A stretch of DNA of 64,000 bases from Liolophura sinensis (Eukaryota > Mollusca > Polyplacophora > Chitonida > Chitonidae). Positions 51,909-64,000 of the stretch are shown piece after piece (position 1 is the first letter of the stretch; each line of letters starts with the position of its first letter). The stretch lies in contig NW_027017956.1 of the NCBI RefSeq assembly GCF_032854445.1, forward strand, positions 62,001-126,000, in the 5' to 3' direction. The position numbers were made by a program, and so were the translations under genes. The notes under the pieces were generated by a model. The model worked only from the letters and a program-made list of their open reading frames with translations. It did no database searches and was not told the origin of the DNA.

Positions 51909-52806
51909 GAATTATTTTTAGAATAAATCGCTTCCAAACTCTGGTATATTCACCTTAGTTTAACTAAACGCCATCATATCGTATTTATGTTAATTACATG
52001 TAATATTGTAATAGGCATGTTCTTAAGTCAAATGGCCCTTTGTTAGACTGTTTAGCCTTTCAAAACGGAAACTACAGGTATGCATATTTAAGAGAACTTA
52101 AGTTTGTCCTTTTTTAAAACCATTTTCTTCATTCCTCAATGAAAAATACATGCATTGTTTCGCACCCCTATTTGCAGCGTACTGGCAATGGGCCAAATGT
52201 GTAGAATACGATATCTGTAAAATTAATCTGACTGCAATAAGATCAGAAAATTCGACCCCAATTCTTTGATGGTTTTCTCTGCGGTTCTTCTATATCGGGA
52301 CTAGTCTTGCTGACAATGGTAACTGATGCTCGTCGGCAGGTACACGTACGTTAATGAGATCAATAACTTTGTCTCTTTCTTTCAGGACAAATATGTAACT
52401 TATTAAACTAACGGTTTTGACAGATAAATGTAACAGCTCTGTGATCTCATCATGTTAGAAATGAAATAACAAATGCGATATAGACGTACTTGAGCTCCTA
52501 ATATGTTTTTTCCAGAGTGCTTACGGTGGACTTCGTTTGGATTCTGTGAGGGTTTTGATAGGTCTGTTATATGTTAATTGTGGATTACTGAAAACTCGCT
52601 CCACTAATATTATATGTACAGACATGTTTGCTGAAAGCCTTCCTTTTACTAGGAAATAAAATAGCCCGAGTAGGAGCCTTGTCAGGTGGGGTTATGTATG
52701 GGAGGACTAAGGTTTGCCTGAAGTGAAAGACATAGGTACAGTAAATGGCGCAGAGACATACATGTCTTTACAGATAAATGTTATCTGATCGTCAGTTGCA
52801 CAGACC
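51909..52806. repeat. Unique block, copy 12 (lineage B)
   Basis: Lineage B (AACAAATG, GTGGATTAC, ATGTACAGAC) with private GCTGAAAGCC, CCTTTTACTAGG and AGCCCGAG. CTGTAAAAT is shared with copy 7. Confidence 0.9.
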
Positions 52807-53168
52807 GGCCTGGATAGCACAGTTGGTAGAGCGTCCGCTTCGAGACCGGTAGATCCAGGATCAATCCTTGGTCGAGTCACACCTAAGACTTTAAAAGAGG
52901 AAGTTGTAACTTCCTCGTTTGGCGTTCAGCATGAAGGGTATAGTGCAACGACTGGTTGACCCGTTTTAGCATAATGGCTCGGGCGGGGCGGCTTACTTGC
53001 CTTCGGTAAGTCGTCTCAGTGATGCAGCACTAAATAAAAGAGCGGTGAAAATCCGTCCTGCAACAAGGAGGCACATTAAACGTGCATGCACCCTAATGAT
53101 TCCTGCGTCGTCATATGACTGAAAAATTGTTTAGATACGACTTTAAACCCCAAGCACTCACTCACTCA
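52807..53168 (+). mobile_element. SINE copy 12
   Basis: 362 bp, lineage B. The most mutated head: GGCCTGG in place of GGCCCGG, and CTTCGAGACC. Also TTTTAGCATAA, CCTGCGTCG and GACTTTAAACC. It keeps the standard short-form join. Confidence 0.85.
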
Positions 53169-53186
53169 GTTGCACAGCGACATACA

Positions 53187-56026
53187 TACAAGATGAAGAT
53201 TGTAATCGACATAATAGCATGTTCAGTTACAAAATGAGCATTGTAATCATTGTAATAGCATGTTAAGTTACAAAGTGAACATTGTAATCCTTATAATTGC
53301 ATGATCAGTTACAAGATGAACATTGTAATCATTATAAAAACATCATCAGTTGCAAGGTGAACATTGTAATCAGTATACAAGCATGCTCAGTTGCAAAATG
53401 GACATTGTAATCATTACAATAGCATATTCAGTTACAAGATGAACATTGTAATCATTATAATCATGTGCTCAGTTACAAGGTGAACATTGTAATCATTACA
53501 ATAGCGTGCTCAGTTACAAGATGAACATTGTAATCATTATAAAAACATGCCCAGCTACAAGATGAACAATGTAATAGTTAAAATAGCATGATCAGTTACG
53601 AAGTGAACATTGTAATCATTATAATAGCATGCTCAGTTGAAAGATAAACATTGTAATCAATAAAATATCATTTTCAGTTACAAGATGAAGACTGTAATCG
53701 ACATAATAGCATGTTCAGTTACAAGATGAACATTGTAATCATTGTAATAGCATGTTCAGTTACAAAGTAAACATTGTAATCATTATAATAGCGTCAACGG
53801 TTACAAAATCACCATTGTAATCAATATAATAGCATGCTCAGTTACAAAATGAATATTGCAATCATTATATTAGCATATTTCATTACAAGATGAACATTGT
53901 AATCATTATTATAGCATATGTAGTTACAAGATGAACATTGTAATCATTATAAAAACATCATCAGTTACAAGGTGAACATTGTAATCAGTATAAAAGCATG
54001 CTCAGTTGCAAAATGGATATTGTAATCATTACATTAGCATATTCACTTACAAGATGAACATTGTAATTATTAAAATAATGTGCTCAGTTACAAGGTGAAC
54101 AATGTAATCATTGTAAAAGCATGTTCAGTTACAAAGTGAACATTGTAATCATTATAAAACATCATCAGTTGCAAAGTGAAAATTGTAATCAGTATACAAG
54201 CATGCTCAGTTGCAAAATGGACATTGTAATCATTACAATAGCATATTCACTTACAAGATGAACATTGTAATCATTATAATAATGTGCTCAGTTACAAGGT
54301 GAACAATGTAATCATTGTAATAGCATCTTCAGTTACAAAGTGAACATTGTAATCCTTATAATTGCATGTTCAGTTACAAGATGAACATTGTAATCATTAT
54401 AAAAAGTAAACAGTTTCAAGGTGAACATTGTAATCAGTATACAAGCATGCTCAGTTGCAAAATGGACATTGTAATCATTGCAATAGCATATTCAGTTACA
54501 AGATGAACATTGCAATCATCATAATAATGTGCTCATTTACAAGGAGAATATTGAAATCATTAAAAACATGCCCAGTTACAAGATGAACATTGTAATAGTT
54601 AAAATAGCATGCTCAAATACAAGATGAGCAATGTAATCATTATAATTGCATGTTCAGTTACAAGATGAACATTGTAATCATTATAAAAAGTAAACAGTTT
54701 CAAGGTGAACATTGTAATCAGTATACAAGCATGCTCAGTTGCAAAATGGACATTGTAATCATTACATTAGCATATTCACTTACAAGATGAATATTGTAAT
54801 CATTATAATAACATCATCAGTTACAACATAAGCATTGTATTCATTATATTAGCTCGTTGACTTACAAGATAAACATTGTAATCATTATAAAAGCATGTTC
54901 AGTGACAAGGTGAACATAGTAATCATTTTAAAAACATGCTCAGTTGCAAGATGAAGATTGTAATCGACATAATAGCATGTTCAGTTACAAGATGAACATT
55001 GTGATCATTATAAAAACATCATCAGTTGCAAGGTGAACATTGTAATCAGTATACAAGCATGCTCAGTTGCAAGATAAACATTGTAATCATTACATTAGCA
55101 TATTCACTTACAAGGTGAATATTGTAATCATTATAATAACATCATCAGTTACAAAGTAAACATTGTATTCATTATATTAGCACGTTCAATTACAAGATGA
55201 ACATTGTAATCATTATAAAAGCATGTTCAGTTACAAGGTGAACATTGTAATCTTTATAATAGCATGTTCAGTTACAAGGTGGACATTGTAAGTATAAAAG
55301 CATGCTCAGTTGCAAAATGGACATTGTAATCATTACATAAGCATATTCAGTTACAAGATGAATATTGTAATCATTATAATAACATCATCAGTTACAAAAT
55401 GAACATTGTATTCATTATATTAGCACGTTCAATTACAAGATGAACGTTGTAATCATTATAATATCATGCTCAGTTGCAAGTTGAAGATTGTAATCGACAT
55501 AATAGCATGTTCAGTTACAAGATGAACATTGTAAACATTGTAATAGCATGTTCAGTTACAAAGTGAACATTGTAATCCCTATAATTGCATGTTCAGTTAC
55601 AAGATGAACATTGTAATCATTATAAAAACATCATCAGTTCCAAGGTGAACATTGTAATCAGTATACAAGCATGCTCAGTTGCAAAATGGACATTGTAATC
55701 ATTGCAATAGCATATTCAGTTACAAGATGAGCAATGTAATCATTATAATAGCATGCTCAATTACAAGATGAAGATTGTAATTCGTATAATAGCATGTTCA
55801 GTTACAACATGAACATTGTAATCATTATAATAGCATGTTCAGTTACAAGATGAACATTGTAATCAGTATAATAGCATGCTCAGTTACAAAATTAATATTT
55901 TAATTATTACACTAGTATGCCCAGTTACTAGATGAACATTGTAATCAGTATAATAGCGTGCTCAGTTACAAGATGAGCAATGTAATCATTATAATAGCAT
56001 GTTCAGTTACCAGATGAACATTGTAA
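53187..56026. repeat. 41-bp minisatellite block S13 (about 69 monomers)
   Basis: Marker at 53791, the standard 604 bp from the block start. The AAAAAGTAAACAGTTTCAAG monomer occurs twice, at 54401 and 54685. Between them lies a run with ATTGCAATCATC and GAGAATATTG that belongs to strings normally found just before a unique block, so about 284 bp was inserted or duplicated by out-of-register exchange. Confidence 0.96.
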
Positions 56027-56924
56027 GAATTATTTTTAGAATAAATCGCTTCCAAACTCTGGTATATTCACCTTAGTTTAACTAAACGCCATCATATCGT
56101 ATTTATGTTAATTACATGTAATATTTTAATAGGCATGTTCTTAAATCAAATGGCCCTTTGTTAGACTGTTTAGCCTTTCAAAACGGAAACTACAGGTATG
56201 CATATTTAAGAGAACTTATGTTTGTCCTTTTTTAAAACCATTTTCTTCATTCCTCAATGAAAAATACATGCATTGTTTCGCACCCCTATTTGCAGCGTTC
56301 TGGCAATGGGCCAAATGTGTAGAATACGATATCTGTGAAATTAATCTGACTGCAATAAAATCAGAAAATTCGACCCCAATTCTTTTATGGTTTTCTCTAC
56401 GGTTCTTCTATATCGGGACTAGTCTTGCTGACAATGGTAACTGATGCTCGTCGGCAGGTACACGTACGTTAATGAGATCAATAACTTTGTCTCTTTCTTT
56501 TAGGACAAATATGTAACTTATTAAACTAACGGTTTTGACAGATAAATGTAACAGCTCTGTGATCTCATCATGTTAGAAATGAAATAAAAAATGCGATATA
56601 GACGTACTTGAGCTCCTAATATGTTTTTTCCAGAGTGCTTACGGTGGACTTCGTTTGGATTCTGTGAGGGTTTTGATAGGTCTGTTATATGTTAATTGTG
56701 TATTACTGAAAACTCGCTCCACTAACATTATATATACAAACATGTATGCTTAAAGCCTTCCTTTCACTAGGAAATAAAATAGCCTGAGTAGGAGCCTTGT
56801 CAGGTGGGGTTATGTATGGGAGGACTAAGGTTTGCCTGAAGTGAAAGACATAGGTACAGTAAATGGCGCAGAGACATACATGTCTTTACAGATAAATGTT
56901 ATCTGATCGTCAGTTGCACAGACC
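56027..56924. repeat. Unique block, copy 13 (lineage A)
   Basis: Pairs with copy 4 (CTTATGTTTG, GCGTTCTGG, CTTTTATGG, AACTGATGC). Private CTTTTAGGAC. Confidence 0.9.
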
Positions 56925-57290
56925 GGCCCGCATAGCACAGTTGGTAGAGCGTCCGCTTCGGGACCGGTAGATCCAGGATCAATCCTTGGTCGAGTCACAC
57001 CTAAGACTTTAAAAGAGGAAGTTGTGACTTCCTCGTTTGGCGTTCAGCATGAAGGGGGATAGTGCAACGACTGGTTGACCCGTTTCAGTATAATGGCTCG
57101 GGCGGGGCGGCTTACTTGCCTTCGGTAAGTCGTCTCAGTGATGCAGCACTAAATAAAAGAGCGGTGAAAATCCGTCCTGCAACAAGGAGGCACATTAAAC
57201 GTGCATGCACCCTAATGATTCCTTCGTCGTCATATGACTGAAAAATTGTTGAGTACGACGTTAAACCCCAAGCACTCACTCACTCACTCA
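56925..57290 (+). mobile_element. SINE copy 13
   Basis: 366 bp, with a private G-to-C just after the head (CCCGCATAGC). Core stem intact (ACTTCC), unlike its partner copy 4 (ACATCC). Confidence 0.85.
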
Positions 57291-57308
57291 GTTGCACAGC
57301 GACATACA

Positions 57309-60112
57309 TACAAGATGAAGATTGTAATCGACATAATAGCATGTTCAGTTACAAAATGAACATTGTAATCATTGTAATAGCATGTTAAGTTACAAAGTGA
57401 ACAATGTAATCCTTATAATTGCATGTTCAGTTACAAGATGAACATTGTAATCATTATAAAAACATCATCAGCTGCAAGGTGAACATTGTAATCAGTATAC
57501 AAGCATGCTCAGTTGCAAAATGGACATTGTAATCATTACAATAGCATATTCAGTTACAAGATGAACATTGTAATCATTATAATCATGTGCTCAGTTACAA
57601 GGTGAACATTGTAATCATTACAATAGCGTGCTCAGTTACAAGATGAACATTGTAATCATTATAAAAACATGCCCAGTTACAAGATGAACATTGTAATAGT
57701 TAAAATAGCATAATCAGTTACGAAGTGAACATTGTAATCATTATAATAGCATGCTCAGTTGCAAGATAAACATTGTAATCATTATAATATCATTTTCAGT
57801 TACAAGATGAAGATTGTAATCGACATAATAGCATGTTCAGTTACAAGATGAACATTGTAATCATTGTAATAGCATGTTCAGTTACAAAGTAAACATTGTA
57901 ATCATTATAATAGCGTCAACGGTTACAAAATCACCATTGTAATCAATATAATAGCATGCTCAGTTACAAAATAAATATTGCAATTATTATATTAGCATAT
58001 GTAGTTACAAGATGAACATTGTAATCATTATTATAGCATATGTAGTTACAAGATGAACATTTTAATCATTATAAAAACATCATCAGTTACAAGGTGAACA
58101 TTGTAATCAGTATAAAAGCATGCTCAGTTGCAAAATGGATATTGTAATCATTACATTAGCATATTCACTTACAAGATGAACATTGTAATCATTATAATAA
58201 TGTGCTCAGTTACAAGGTGAACAATGTAATCATTGTAATAGCATGTTCAGTTACAAAGTGAACATTGTAATCCTTATAATTGCATGTTCAGTTACAAAGT
58301 GAACATTGTAATCATTATAAAAACATCATCAGTTGCAAGGTGAACATTGTAATCAGTATACAAGCATGCTCAGTTGCAAAATGGACATTGTAATCATTAC
58401 AATAGCATATTCAGTTACAAGATGAACATTGTAATCATTATAATAATGCGCTCAGTTACAAGGTGAACCATGTAATCATTGTAATAGCATGTTCAGTTAC
58501 AAAGTGAACATTGTAATCCTTATAATTGCATGTTCAGTTACAAGATGAACATTGTAATCATTATAAAAACATAAACAGTTACAAGGTGAACATTGTAATC
58601 AGTATACAAGCATGCTCAGTAGCAAAATGGACATTGTAATCATTACATTAGCATATTCACTTACAAGATGAGTATTGTAATTATTATAATAACATCATCA
58701 GTTACAATGTAAACATTGTATTCATTATATTAGCTCGTTCACTTACAACATAAACATTGTAATCATTATAAAAGCATGTTCAGCTACAAGGTGAACATAG
58801 TAATCATTTTAAAAACATGCTCAGTTGCAAGATGAAGATTGTAATCGACATAATAGCATGTTCAGTTATAAGATGAACATTGTAATCATTATAAAAACAT
58901 CATCAGTTGCAAGGTGAACATTGTAATCAGTATACAAGCATGCTCAGTTGCAAGATAAACATTGTAATCATTACATTAGCATATTCACTTACAAGATGAA
59001 TATTGTAATCATTATAATAACATCATCAGTTACAAAGTAAACATTGTATTCATTATATTAGCACGTTCAATTACAAGATGAACATTGTAATCATTATAAA
59101 AGCATGTTCAGTTACAAGGTGAACATTGTAATCTTTATAAAATCATGCTCAGTTACAAGATGAACATTCTAATCATTATAATAGCATGTTCAGTTACAAG
59201 GTGGACATTGTAAGTATAAAAGCATGCTCAGTTGCAAAATGGACATTGTAATCATTACATAAGCATATTTAGTTACAAGATGAATATTGTAATCATTATA
59301 ATAACATCATCAGTTACAAAATGAACAATGTATTCAATATATTAGCACGTTCAATTACAAGATGAACAGTGTAATCATTATAATATCATGCTCAGTTGCA
59401 AGATAAAGATTGTAATCGACATAATAGCATGTTCAGTTACAAGATGAACATTGTAATCATTGTAATAGCATGTTCAGTTACAAAGTGAACATTGTAATCC
59501 TTATAATTGCATGTTCAGTTACAAGATGAACGTTGTTATCATTATAAAAACATCATCAGTTCCTAGGTGAACATTGTAATCAGTATACAAGCATGCTCAG
59601 TTGCAAAATGGACATTGTAATCATTGCAATAGCATATTCAGTTACAAGATGAACATTGCAATCATTATAATAATGTGCTCAGTTACAAGGAGAACATTGA
59701 AATCATTACAATAGCGTGCTCAGTTACAAGGTGAACATTGTAATCATTATAAAAACATGCCCAGTTACAAGATGAACATTGTAATAGTTAAAATAGCATG
59801 CTCAAATACAAGATGAGCAATGTAATCATTATAATAGCATGCTCAATTACAAGATGAAAATTGTAATTCGTATAATAGCATGCTCAGTTACAACATGAAC
59901 ATTGTAATCATTATAATAGCATGTTCAGTTACAAGATCAACATTGTAATCAGTATAATAGCATGCTCAGTTACAAAATTAATATTTTAATTATTACACTA
60001 GTATGCCCAGTTACAAGATGAACATTGTAATCAGTATAATAGCATGCTCAGTTACAAGATGAACAATGTAATCATTATAATAGCATGTTCAGTTACCAGA
60101 TGAACATTGTAA
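57309..60112. repeat. 41-bp minisatellite block S14 (about 68 monomers)
   Basis: Marker at 57913 (604 bp). Matches the two ends of block S5 but lacks its extra 3690 bp. The AAGTGAACAATGTAATCC variant in the third monomer is shared with S5. The last two monomers have lost the GCGTGCTC and GATGAGCAATG variants and read GCATGCTC and GATGAACAATG. Confidence 0.97.
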
Positions 60113-61010
60113 GAATTATTTTTAGAATAAATTGCTTCCAAACTCTGGTATATTCACCTTAGTTTAACTAAACGCCATCATATCGTATTTATGTTAATTA
60201 CATGTAATATTGTAATAGGCATGTTCTTAAGTCAAATGGCCCTTTGTTAGACTGTTTAGCCTTTCAAAACGGAAACTACAGGTATGCATATTTAAGAGAA
60301 CTTAAGTTTGTCCTTTTTTAAAACCATTTTCTTCATTCCTCAATGAAAAATACATGCATTGTTTCGCACCCCTATTTGCAGCGTACTGGCAATGGGCCAA
60401 ATGTGTAGAATACGATATCTGTGAAATTAATCTGACTGCAATAAGATCAGAAAATTCGACCCCAATTCTCTGATGGTTTTCTCTGCGGTTCTTCTATATC
60501 GGGACTAGTCTTGCTGACAATGGTAACTGATGCTCGTCGGCAGGTACACGTACGTTAATGAGATCAATAACTTTGTCTCTTTCTTTCAGGACAAATATGT
60601 AACTTATTAAACTAACGGTTTTGACAGATAAATGTAACAGCTCTGTGATCTCATCATGTTAGAAATGAAATAACAAATGCGATATAGACGTACTTGAGCT
60701 CCTAATATGTTTTTTCCAGAGTGCTTACGGTGGACTTCGTTTGGATTCTGTGAGGGTTTTGATAGGTCTGTTATATGTTAATTGTGGATTACTGAAAACT
60801 CGCTCCACTAATATTATATGTACAGACATGTTTGCTTAAAGCCTTCCTTTCACTAGGAAATAAAATAGCCTGAGTAGGAGCCTTGTCAGGTGGGGTTATG
60901 TATGGGAGGACTAAGGTTTGCCTGAAGTGAAAGACATAGGTACAGTAAATGGCGCAGAGACATACATGTCTTTACAGATAAATGTTATCTGATCGTCTGT
61001 TGCACAGACC
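60113..61010. repeat. Unique block, copy 14 (lineage B)
   Basis: Pairs with copy 5 (TTCTCTGATGG, CTCTGCGG, GTGGATTAC). Private AAATTGCTTCC, and TCTGTTGCACAG in the left target-site duplication. Confidence 0.9.
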
Positions 61011-61371
61011 GGCCCGGATAGCACAGTTGGTAGAGCGTCCGCTTCGGGACCGGTAGATCCAGGATCAATCCTTGGTCGAGTCACACCTAAGACTTTAAAA
61101 GAGGAAGTTGTAACTTCCTCGTTTGGCGTTCAGCATGAAGGGTATAGTGCAACAACTGGTTGACCCGTTTCAGCATAATGGCTCGGGCGGGGCGGCTTAC
61201 TTGCCTTCGGTAAGTCGTCTCAGTGATGCAGCACTAAATAAAAGAGCGGTGAAAATCCGTCCTGCAACAAGGAGGCACATTACACGTGCATGCACCCTAA
61301 TGATTCCTTCGTCGTCATATGACTGAAAAATTGTTTAGATACGACGTTAAACCCCAAGCACTCACTCACTC
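61011..61371 (+). mobile_element. SINE copy 14
   Basis: 361 bp, matching copy 5 in GCAACAACTGG, GAAGGGTATAG, TTTAGATACG and the shorter tail. Confidence 0.85.
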
Positions 61372-61386
61372 AGTTGCACAGCGACA

Positions 61387-63943
61387 TACAAGATGAAGAT
61401 TGTAATCGACATAATAGCATGTTCAGTTACAAAATGAGCATTGTAATCATTGTAATAGCATGTTAAGTTACAAAGTGAACATTGTAATCCTTATAATTGC
61501 ATGTTCAGTTACAAGATGAACATTGTAATCATTATAAAAACATCATCAGTTGCAAGGTGAACATTGTAATCAGTATACAAGCATGCTCAGTTGCAAAATG
61601 GACATTGTAATCATTACAATAGCATATTCAGTTACAAGATGAACATTGTAATCATTATAATCATGTGCTCAGTTACAAGGTGAACATTGTAATCATTACA
61701 ATAGCGTGCTCAGTTACAAGATGAACATTGTAATCATTATAAAAACATGCCCAGTTACAAGATGAACAATGTAATAGTTAAAATAGCATGATCAGTTACG
61801 AAGTGAACATTGTAATCATTATAATAGCATGCTCAGTTGCAAGATAAACATTGTAATCATTAAAATATCATGTTCAGTTACAAGATGAACATTGTAATCA
61901 TTGTAATAGCATGTTCAGTTACAAAGTAAACATTGTAATCATTATAATAGCGTCAACGGTTACAAAACCACCATTGTAATCAATATAATAGCATGCTCAG
62001 TTACAAAATGAATATTGCAATCATTATATTAGCATATTTCATTACAAGATGAACATTGTAATCATTATTATAGCATATGTAGTTACAAGATGAACATTGT
62101 AATCATTATAAAAACATCATCAGTTACAAGGTGAACATTGTAATCAGTATAAAAGCATGCTCAGTTGCAAAATGGATATTGTAATCATTACATTAGCATA
62201 TTCACTTACAAGATGAACATTGTAATTATCATAATAATGTGCTCAGTTACAAGGTGAACAATGTAATCATTGTAAAAGCATGTTCAGTTACAAAGTGAAC
62301 ATTGTATTCCTTATAATTGCATGTTCACTTTCAAAGTGAACATTGTAATCATTATAAAAACATCATCAGTTGCAAAGTGAAAATTGTAATCAGTATACAA
62401 GCATGCTCAGTTGCAAAATGGACATTGTAATCATTACAATAGCATATTCACTTACAAGATGAACATTGTAATCATTATAATAATGTGCTCAGTTACAAGG
62501 TGAACAATGTAATCATTGTAATAGCATCTTCAGTTACAAAGTGAACATTGTAATCCTTATAATTGCATGTTCAGTTACAAGATGAACATTGTAATCATTA
62601 TAAAAAGTAAACAGTTTCAAGGTGAACATTGTAATCAGTATACAAGCATGCTCAGTTGCAAAATGGACATTGTAATCATTACATTAGCATATTCACTTAT
62701 AAGATGAATATTGTAATCATTATAATAACATCATCAGTTACAACATAAGCATTGTATTCATTATATTAGCTCGTTGACTTACAAGATAAACATTGTAATC
62801 ATTATAAAAGCATGTTCAGTTACAAGGTGAACATAGTAATCATTTTAAAAACATGCTCAGTTGCAAGATGAAGATTGTAATCGACATAATAGCATGTTCA
62901 GTTACAAGATGAACATTGTAATCATTATAAAAACATCATCAGTTGCAAGGTGAACATTGTAATCAGTATACAAGCATGCTCAGTTGCAAGATAAACATTG
63001 TAATCATTACATTAGCATATTCACTTACAAGATGAATATTGTAATCATTATAATAACATCATCAGTTACAAAGTAAACATTGTATTCATTATATTAGCAC
63101 GTTCAATTACAAGATGAACATTGTAATCATTATAAAAGCATGTTCAGTTACAAGGTGAACATTGTAATCTTTATAATAGCATGTTCAGTTACAAGGTGGA
63201 CATTGTAAGTATAAAAGCATGCTCAGTTGCAAAATGGACATTGTAATCATTACATAAGCATATTCAGTTACAAGATGAATATTGTAATCATTATAATAAC
63301 ATCATCAGTTACAAAATGAACATTGTATTCATTATATTAGCACGTTCAATTACAAGATGAACATTGTAATCATTATAATATCATGCTCAGTTGCAAGATG
63401 AAGATTGTAATCGACATAATTGCATGTTCAGTTACAAGATGAACATTGTAAACATTGTAATAGCATGTTCAGATACAAAGTGAACATTGTAATCCTTAAA
63501 ATTGCATGTTCAGTTACAAGATGAACATTGTAATCATTATAAAAACATCATCAGTTCCAAGGTGAACATTGTAATCAGTATACAAGCATGCTCAGTTGCA
63601 AAATGGACATTGTAATCATTGCAATAGCATATTCAGTTACAAGATGAGCAATGTAATTATTATAATAGCATGCCCAATTACAAGATGAAGATTGTAATTC
63701 GTATAATAGCATGCTCAGTTACAACATTAACATTGTAATCATTATAATAGCATGTTCAGTTACAAGATGAACATTGTAATCAGTATAATAGCATGCTCAG
63801 TTACAAAATTAATATTTTAATTATTACACTAGTATGCCCAGTTACAAGATGAACATTGTAATCAGTATAATAGCGTGCTCAGTTACAAGATGAGCAATGT
63901 AATCATTATAATAGCATGTTCAGTTACCAGATGAACATTGTAA
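61387..63943. repeat. 41-bp minisatellite block S15 (about 62 monomers)
   Basis: Same length (2557 bp) and same one-monomer loss (marker at 61950, 563 bp) as S6. A TTCACTTTCAAAG monomer near 62325 is shared with S11 but absent from S6 (TTCAGTTACAAAG there). Confidence 0.97.
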
Positions 63944-64000
63944 GAATTATTTTTAGAATAAATCGCTTCCGAACTCTGGTATTTTCACCTTAGTTTAACT
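63944..64000. repeat. Start of unique block, copy 15 (cut by window edge)
   Basis: 57 bp matching the start of the unique block, with TTCCGAACTC as in copy 6 only. Private ATTTTCACC. Confidence 0.9.

Larger units (their letters stand above)
1..64000. repeat. Nested higher-order satellite array spanning the window
   Basis: The same modules recur from end to end: 41-bp minisatellite, unique block of about 900 bp, SINE, optional segment of about 720 bp, then minisatellite again. Spacings between successive SINE starts are 3530, 3880, 3937, 7776, 3831, 4267, 3219, 4513, 4513, 3856, 7362, 4118 and 4086 bp. The two large spacings hold extended minisatellite in place of a unique block plus SINE. 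All modules are in the same orientation, so this is head-to-tail amplification. Neither edge of the window leaves the array, so its full length is unknown. Such arrays are usually heterochromatic, but nothing here shows the chromosomal location. Confidence 0.95.

Noticed and set aside
1-64000. Transposon termini (terminal inverted repeats, LTRs or Helitron ends) bounding the higher-order unit
   Set aside because: I looked at the block edges (for example 1226, 3210, 6035) and saw only joins into satellite monomers, with no terminal inverted repeats, LTR pairs or convincing Helitron ends. Amplification by unequal exchange fits better.

Overview
The whole 64 kb is non-coding eukaryotic repeat DNA: one long, nested tandem array. 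I find no convincing protein gene, no intact tRNA or rRNA gene, and no bacterial or viral features. The best guess for the source is an invertebrate, probably a mollusc. That guess rests on the embedded SINE, which has a tRNA-like head, a conserved body and a tail reading ACGTTAAACCCC followed by (ACTC)n, as I recall for SINEs of bivalves and gastropods. It was made by eye, without a database search.

The array has several levels. Level 1 is a 41-bp AT-rich minisatellite monomer (about 1,000 copies, about 65% of the window). Each monomer typically carries a GCATGC palindrome and an inverted repeat TTACAA-N8-TTGTAA. Level 2 is fixed strings of distinct monomers, including a 246-bp six-monomer block repeated in places. 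Level 3 is a higher-order unit, usually 3.2-4.5 kb (two spacings are 7.4 and 7.8 kb). It consists of a minisatellite block, a non-repetitive block of about 900 bp, a 361-366 bp SINE, and in some units a further segment of about 720 bp. Fourteen units are complete at the SINE, at 2123, 5653, 9533, 13470, 21246, 25077, 29344, 32563, 37076, 41589, 45445, 52807, 56925 and 61011. A fifteenth starts at 63944.

Units come in two right-hand forms. Long form (copies 1, 3, 6, 8, 9, 10): the SINE is followed by about 720 bp containing a 30-bp minisatellite and a possible reverse-oriented retroelement tail. Short form (copies 2, 4, 5, 7, 11, 12, 13, 14): the SINE returns to the 41-bp satellite 15-18 bp after the tail, at essentially one shared breakpoint. 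The left unique block falls into three sequence lineages: A (copies 1, 4, 11, 13), B (5, 7, 12, 14) and C (2, 3, 6, 8, 9, 10). Left lineage and right form are partly shuffled, which indicates recombination between units.

The SINE is flanked by a 12-bp target-site duplication that is the same in every unit (one base changed on one side of copy 14). It therefore inserted once and then spread as part of the array. Recent rearrangements are readable: a nearly exact 4513-bp tandem duplication (about 32.2-40.9 kb), a three-unit segment repeated about 39.8 kb apart (12.6-24.2 kb versus 56.0-63.9 kb), a 1106-bp and an 82-bp satellite duplication near 48.4-50.1 kb, and several chimeric junctions. The short open frames in the window (61-85 codons) are by-products of these repeats.
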